Positions 59,045 to 64,000 of a stretch of DNA of 64,000 nt are shown here, piece after piece; the stretch's first letter is position 1; each line of letters starts with the position of its first letter. This DNA comes from Heterodera schachtii (lineage: Eukaryota; Nematoda; Chromadorea; Rhabditida; Heteroderidae), in contig SIJG01000105.1 in the NCBI GenBank assembly GCA_023374025.1, positions 1 to 64,000 on the forward strand, in the 5' to 3' direction. Both the position numbers and the translations under genes were made by a program. The notes under the pieces are model-generated. The model made no database searches, had not been told where the DNA came from, and was given only the letters and a program-made list of their open reading frames with translations.

Positions 59045-61853
59045 ATGGAAGGTGAACAGCTTGAAAATGATGAAAACCTTTCTCCGAGTCGCGTTTCCCC
59101 CGCCAATGCCTTTGATGTTCAAAAGGGTGGCCATTTGCTGCACAATTTTGCTGAGCCTGGACCACTGACGACAAAGGTTTTGTTGGCCATCGTGAAATTC
59201 TTTTTGATTGCTTCTGCTCATTTCAGATTTATTATTACGTCGATGACCAACAAATTCCGTTCTCCACCGAAATTGCCATCTCTCCGTCCAAAATTACGCT
59301 GGCGGACTTCAAAAAGTGTATCACGCGCAGAAACTACCGATACTATTGCAAAGTGATGGACCCGGCACTTAACGCGTGAGAAGCGCAAAAAAGGGAAACA
59401 AAACCAAATAAATTAATCACTCGTTTATTCAGCGAGGTGAAGACGGACATTCGCGACGAAAACGCCGTGCTAAAGCCAAATTCGACGAATGGACGCTTTG
59501 AACTGTTTTTGCTGTCCGAGACACAACAGACGCACTCGTCCGCCTCCACTCTCCCCATCCAAAAGCTACAGGTTTTGTCATTTTACGAATAAAACATTTT
59601 AAATTATAGCAATAACCATTTTAGCATGTCGGTGCCATCCGTGCCTCTCTCATGGAAAAACGGACAACGGCCAATTACATTGTTGACGGGAGGCCAAAAC
59701 TCATTGATGACAGTCAGTAAAACTGATTATTTTTGATAAACTTCACTCCTATTTTTGTAGGCATTAGCAGCCCCGAGGAAGACAGCACCAATTTGCGTTT
59801 GTTTGGCGAGTCAAATTTTGAGGGCATTACGGGGAGCATCGACGACAGCGACTCTCAGTCAGTGCAAATGATTCCAAATTGCATGCTGTTTATAAATGCC
59901 TCTCGTTTTGCAGGTACACCACCGACTTTACGAGTGTTTCTCAGCAGAATCCACACGTGCCGAAGCGCACCTTTGCCATGGCGGAGCGATGGTGCGGGGA
60001 AAGTTGTGACGATGGCAAACATGGACATGGCCACCACCATCACCAACAACAAAGGCACCGCCATCGTCCCGCCTTTGTGAGTACGAACAAACGCTACGAC
60101 AGCAACAACAAACCGTGTTGGACGCGCGAGAAGCGAATGCGGACGCGCCGCAGGTCCTTCACGGCACTTTCCAGCACATTTGAGGACACCACGGAAGCAT
60201 CGATGTCATTGGAAATGATCACGGTGAAATGCTTAATTAGACACCTGTCAGAAGTGTTGAAAAGCTCTGCTTTACGTGATTTAGTTAATTGGTACTCTTT
60301 AAGTTTACGGGACAGATTTCACATACATTTTCAAATGTCTATAAATGTGTTTTTGAAATTAATGAAAATAAGTTTTAAGGGTTTTTTAGGTCGCTGATCA
60401 CGAATCCGGGCTCAGATCAGCGCTACCGTTCAGGGACAAAGAATTGATAAGCTTCCTGTATCAAGGGTATCCTCATGGGCAAGATACCAATGAGGATACC
60501 ATCCATACAAATTTTCTATTTTTATTTTTGTTCGGTTCAGGGGTTCGAAATTGGCAAAAATGGGTGCTGTATTCGTGATCAGCGACCTCAAAAACCCCTC
60601 AAAACTTATTTTCATTAATTTCAAAAACACATTTATAGACATTTGAAAATGTATAGTGAAATCTGTCCCGTAAACTTAAAAAGTACCGATTAATTAGGCA
60701 AAGGAGACTGTCTTGCATTTTTTAGGTGACTTTCAACTTGGACAGTCGACGACCCTTTGGGATGTCCATTGTGACGAAGAACAACCGTTCCGGATTTGCA
60801 GGGATTTATGTGCATGAAGTTAACCCTGGTAAGCTTAGAATTTAGAGATTTTAGTACGATTTGTTTTATCCCATTTCAGGCGGTCTTGTGGCGTTGGACG
60901 GTCGAATCAGACCCGGCTTTATCATTCTGGAAGTCAACGACATTTCTTTGGATGACCTTAGCTCAAAGGAGGCGCTCAATCTGATCATCTCTTCGGTTCG
61001 AAATGCTACCGAAACCAGGGGGTCAGTTATTTGTTTGTTGTTGGTTCATTTTTACGGGTTTCGTCGTTTAGGCAACTCAAATTGGTCTGTGCTCCCAGCA
61101 GTGAGTCTGTTGAACTCGCGCGAAACGTTTTCCACCCCATTTTGGCCGAGCCCGTACGACCGATTGATCCCACCGCGTGGATTCAGCACACAAACGCTGC
61201 CAGGGGGTTGGACCACCAATTGCAGCACTTTCCCCCTCCCCTGCCGACCGCTCATTCGCAAGGTCCGTCTGTCATTTTTAGTGATAGCTTCGTTGCTTTC
61301 TTCGTCCTCTTCAGGCCAACAGCCGCCGATTTGTTGCATTATGCCGCCACAATGTCAGCCGAACGCAGCGAAACCGATGGCCAGCAAATCGTCGACCATT
61401 CCAAAAACAAACCCTCAGCAACAGGGAAAGGGTGGGTCAAAATAACATTCAAATTAAGTCTCGTTTTGCACAATGAGTTAGTGTGGTTTTATATTGATTT
61501 ATTCGCTTTCAAACTTTTTCCTCTGTTCAGTCGTTGTCCATGAAAAGCAGCAACAATTTGCGGGTGCTGCAAATTGTGCCGTTGACGGAGACATTCGAAT
61601 GATCCAAAACCCATCGACTGACATTACCACGACAGAGTCGGGCATTTCCTCCGTGGAATGCTCTATTGGCCAATTAGAGCCCTCCGCGAAAGCGAAAGGC
61701 GCACCAAGTGGGAACAGAAAGAGGAGCAAAACGACGGAGACGAAGAAGCGAAGGGGAAGCGGAGGCATTGGGACGGCACTCCGCCGATTGGTGTGCATTC
61801 GGACGACGAAAAGAGGGGGGAGAGGGAACGGTGGGGAGAAGAAAAATGGGTAA
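59045..61853 (+). CDS. Dishevelled (DIX and PDZ domains; no DEP domain seen)
   Basis: A Wnt-pathway scaffold. It starts MEGEQLENDENLSPSRVSPA. The DIX domain follows: TKIYYYVDDQQIPFSTEIAI, TLADFKKCITRRNYRYYCKV and NGRFELFLLS, up to about 59525. A middle region contains a Gln/His-rich run (GHGHHHHQQQRHRHR) and basic residues. After a large intron (60225-60724) holding a foldback element, the PDZ domain reads TFNLDSRRPFGMSIVTKNNR, GIYVHEVNPGGLVALDGRIR and LILEVNDISL-like. The Dishevelled-specific PVRPIDPTAWIQHTNAARG follows. Family members then have a DEP domain; here the in-phase exons read IPKTNPQQQGK, VVVHEKQQQFAGAANC and a basic tail ending GGRGNGGEKKNG-stop at 61853, with no DEP-like sequence. 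Compare C. elegans dsh-1, dsh-2 and mig-5. Identity is secure; the C-terminus needs transcripts. Confidence 0.87.
60289..60689. mobile_element. 401-bp foldback element with 117-bp inverted arms and TTAA flanks
   Basis: The left arm (60289-60405, starting TTGGTACTCTTTAAGTTTAC) and the right arm (60571-60689, ending AGTACCGA) are near-perfect reverse complements. TTAA flanks each side (60285-60288 and 60690-60693), as a target-site duplication. The loop contains a smaller inverted repeat, GGTATCCTCAT ... ATGAGGATACC (60466-60500). It is non-coding and lies inside the intron before the Dishevelled PDZ exon. Confidence 0.85.
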
Positions 61854-62263
61854 ACGGAGGACAGACAAACGGACGCAGCGTGGGGAAGGGAAGGACGGAA
61901 GGAGGGAACGTACAGCACAACCCAAGAAATAATGGAGAGGGCAAAGCACGGCGGATGAGTCAGCAGCGACGTGCAACATTTTTTTGATTTTGGAATATAT
62001 TCGCCATAATTTTTGCTAATTCTAACCTCATAACTTAAAAACGCTAATGTAAATTATTCGAGTTTCAAAGTTGACTTCGTAATTTAGTAAAAACTTTTTT
62101 CCAAATTTCAAACAGAATGCGTGTCTTTTTCTTTTCGTTCACTGAATTGTGCAGGCTGTGCTTTGAGTGCGATCGCTCCTTTCCTTCTGCTGCTGCTGTT
62201 GTTGTTCTTTCTGTTGTTGTTGCTCTTCCGTTTCTGCTGTCTCTCCCTCTTTTATGAAATTGT
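61854..62263. other. Convergent intergenic region
   Basis: Between the Dishevelled stop and the 3' end of the minus-strand Ras-like gene. Purine-rich to about 61970, then AT-rich. No DEP-like coding sequence was found here. Confidence 0.5.
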
Positions 62264-64000
62264 TCACGCGTGTACTGCTCGCCGAGTCGGCTTCCGCCGC
62301 TGTCCCCGCACTTTTGCGTTCTGTCGACCGATCAACTTTAAATAAAAATATTCAATGCATTGGTTAATTAAATGCTTCACCCCCCCCCCCCATTTACCAT
62401 TCTCCCTCCCTTTGCTTGCGCCGACCCGGACTCTTTCGCGAGGGTATGTCAATGTTTTCAGCATGGCGCCCATTCCCTGCACATAATTCTTTTGTTTCTT
62501 CACCACATTTTGTGGTTCGTCTTTGGTGGTGCCATTGTCGCCGTTGGCATTTTCATTGATAATGCCCATGCTGCTGGAGGTTGTTGCGGGTAATTCTTGC
62601 GATGATGCAGATGTCAATGCTGTAATAATAATTATTATTATTAATTTTGCCATTTCCCTCCCGTGCAATGGCACACCCTTCTGCTCCTTCGTCTCCTCTT
62701 TCCTATGCTTTTCCTCTTCTTCTCCTCCCACTTCGTTTGTCGTTTTTGCTCTTTCGCGCGATTTGCTCTTCATTTTTGGCATTATTTTCCGCCTTATGAT
62801 CGACGTCTTTCTTCGCAGAATGTGCACCAGCGGAGAAGGGGACAAACGCCGCCGGGGGGCGTTAGGCCGTGCCGGCCGATTTCGACGATTATTCTGCCGT
62901 ATTTCAGTGGCACGTCGGATGAGTTGGCCGACGAGGTCGAGCACAAAGTGATCGGCCAATTGGTCAGCGAAAGACAAAGAACGAAACTCGCAATTGGGGC
63001 CCAAAGAGTGGCACAACTGTTCACCCTAAATGCTAATTTAAGGGATTATCACTCCAAAATCGTTTTGCTTTTCCCTAATCCGTCCCCCCATTCATTCTCC
63101 GCCGACTTTTTCCTTTCCGATTGGACATCGTCCGCCTTCGCGTGCTTCTCGGATTCGCTCCATCGAATGCTGTCTCCCCGTTGGGGTTGTGCTCCTCCTT
63201 TTTGGCACTGTCTGTGGTGGCATTTCTCTGTCCGACGGCGACCCACCGCCCGAGTTGGTGCCGTATCCGTCGTCAGCAGTGTCCGTTTCGTGTCCGTCCT
63301 CGAAGCCCTCCTCCGCCAATTGGTCCTCGTTGCACAGCAGCAGAGTGGCGGGCTGATTCCCAATTTATGAATTAGCAAATGCCTTGGCTTTTCGTCTCCC
63401 TTCACCGATTTTCCATTGAATGTTTGAAAGTCCTCTGTGACGGACTCCAAGGCGAGAAATGAGTCGGGATTGAAAGCGGAGTAGCAGAGAATGATCGCGT
63501 CTGATCTGTATTCCAATTGGTCAGAGTCAGTCAACCAATTAGTTAATTAATTGCCCTCATTTCCCACTTTTGTTGGATGGCCATTTGGCGTTCGCCCGTT
63601 TTCTCCTTTTAAAATAATTCAATTTTTTCTCCAATTTTCTTTTCTCACTGTGCCTGGGTCGGTTATTTCCACCACAACCTAAAAAAGAATAATTCTCAAT
63701 TTGTTTTTTTTTTTTGTTCATTTATTTTTTACCGGCTCTTCGCTGTCTTTGAATTGAAACGTTAAATACCAAATGTCCGCGTATTGAATGTGCTGTTCAA
63801 ACTTTTGTGCTGCTGAACACATTTTTTTGAACTTAAGTGAATACCGTATTATTACTTATTACAGTAGTCCGTTATCGTATACCAATGGCTTTTTGTGTTG
63901 GGTGCCCAACAGAACCAATCGGTACTCCTTGGCAGCATCGGCGGAGGAGGAGGACAACAACGAGGAGGACGAGAGGGAATTGGGCAAAGGCAGCAAATCG
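62264..64000 (-). CDS. Divergent Ras-like small GTPase-fold protein (partial, runs off right edge)
   Basis: Minus strand. The edge exon (63883-64000) encodes SSSSADAAKEYRLVLLGTQH and KKPL, a Ras-like first strand followed by GTQHKKPL where GxxxxGKS/T is expected. The next exon (about 63733-63803) gives FEQHIQYADIWYLTFQFKDS. A 10-codon exon (63649-63678) gives VVVEITDPGT, with DPG as the switch II DxxG position. Then come SDAIILCYSAFNPDSFLALE, SVTEDFQTFNGKS and PATLLLCNEDQLAEEG, where NED stands for NKxD. A long Gly/Ser/acidic insert follows (DGHETDTADDGYGTNSGGGS), then FRSLSFADQLADHFVLDLVG, QLIRRATEIRQNNRRN and a basic, Glu/Lys-rich tail. The strand order fits a Ras-superfamily fold, but the nucleotide-binding motifs are degenerate. 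The 3' exons are poorly resolved. Confidence 0.5.

Overview
The window looks like nuclear DNA from a nematode. Genes are broken into short exons by many small GT-AG introns ending in T-rich ...TTTCAG or TTTTAG. They are tightly packed and lie on both strands. Several products are typical of nematodes: a FLYWCH zinc-finger factor, an orphan Cys-loop channel, a secreted neprilysin and a RAB-6 ending in CWC. Intergenic and intronic DNA is AT-rich, with many homopolymeric G or C runs. A tylenchid or cyst-nematode-like genome would fit, but that is a guess from texture and not a proof.

Layout, left to right: FLYWCH factor, 5' cut (+, to 2196); FAM102/EEIG1 NT-C2 protein (-, 2792-4559) head-to-head with cytosolic ENGase GH85 (+, 4754-7045); a weak small membrane ORF (+, about 8.3-8.7 kb); Rab6 (-, 9383-10633); two tandem medium-chain acyl-CoA dehydrogenases (+, 11242-12992 and 13238-15281) and an SLC25A51-type mitochondrial carrier (+, 15579-17039); ribosomal protein uL24/RPL26 (+, 17962-18686); a BTRD1-repeat plus serine beta-lactamase-like protein (+, about 20.37-24.24 kb); an unrecognised secreted-type gene (+, about 25.0-25.7 kb); an MFSD8/CLN7-like transporter (-, 26319-28910).

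The right half holds a repeat-rich gap (29-31.7 kb), a glutamate carboxypeptidase II (+, 31918-35899), a CT-rich gap, a neprilysin (+, 38954-43164) tail-to-tail with a cation-type pentameric ligand-gated channel (-, 43441-47081), a short-chain dehydrogenase (+, 48398-49626), a putative EGF-domain membrane protein split by a 1.4 kb GA-rich array (-), a 1.4 kb CT array, ribonucleotide reductase large subunit (+, 55314-58799), Dishevelled (+, 59045-61853), and a divergent Ras-like protein running off the right edge (-).

Most genes are conserved eukaryotic housekeeping or signalling genes with no shared pathway. The exception is the fatty-acid oxidation pair next to the mitochondrial carrier, which are close enough to be an operon. 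The points most worth checking are an ENGase catalytic exon preceded by AA where AG is expected, a Dishevelled with no visible DEP domain, a BTRD1/beta-lactamase fusion, a Ras-like protein with degenerate G motifs, a TTAA-flanked foldback element in a Dishevelled intron, and GATC-palindrome minisatellites inside introns. No tRNA, rRNA or CRISPR array was recognised. Exon boundaries were read by eye and may be off by a few bases.
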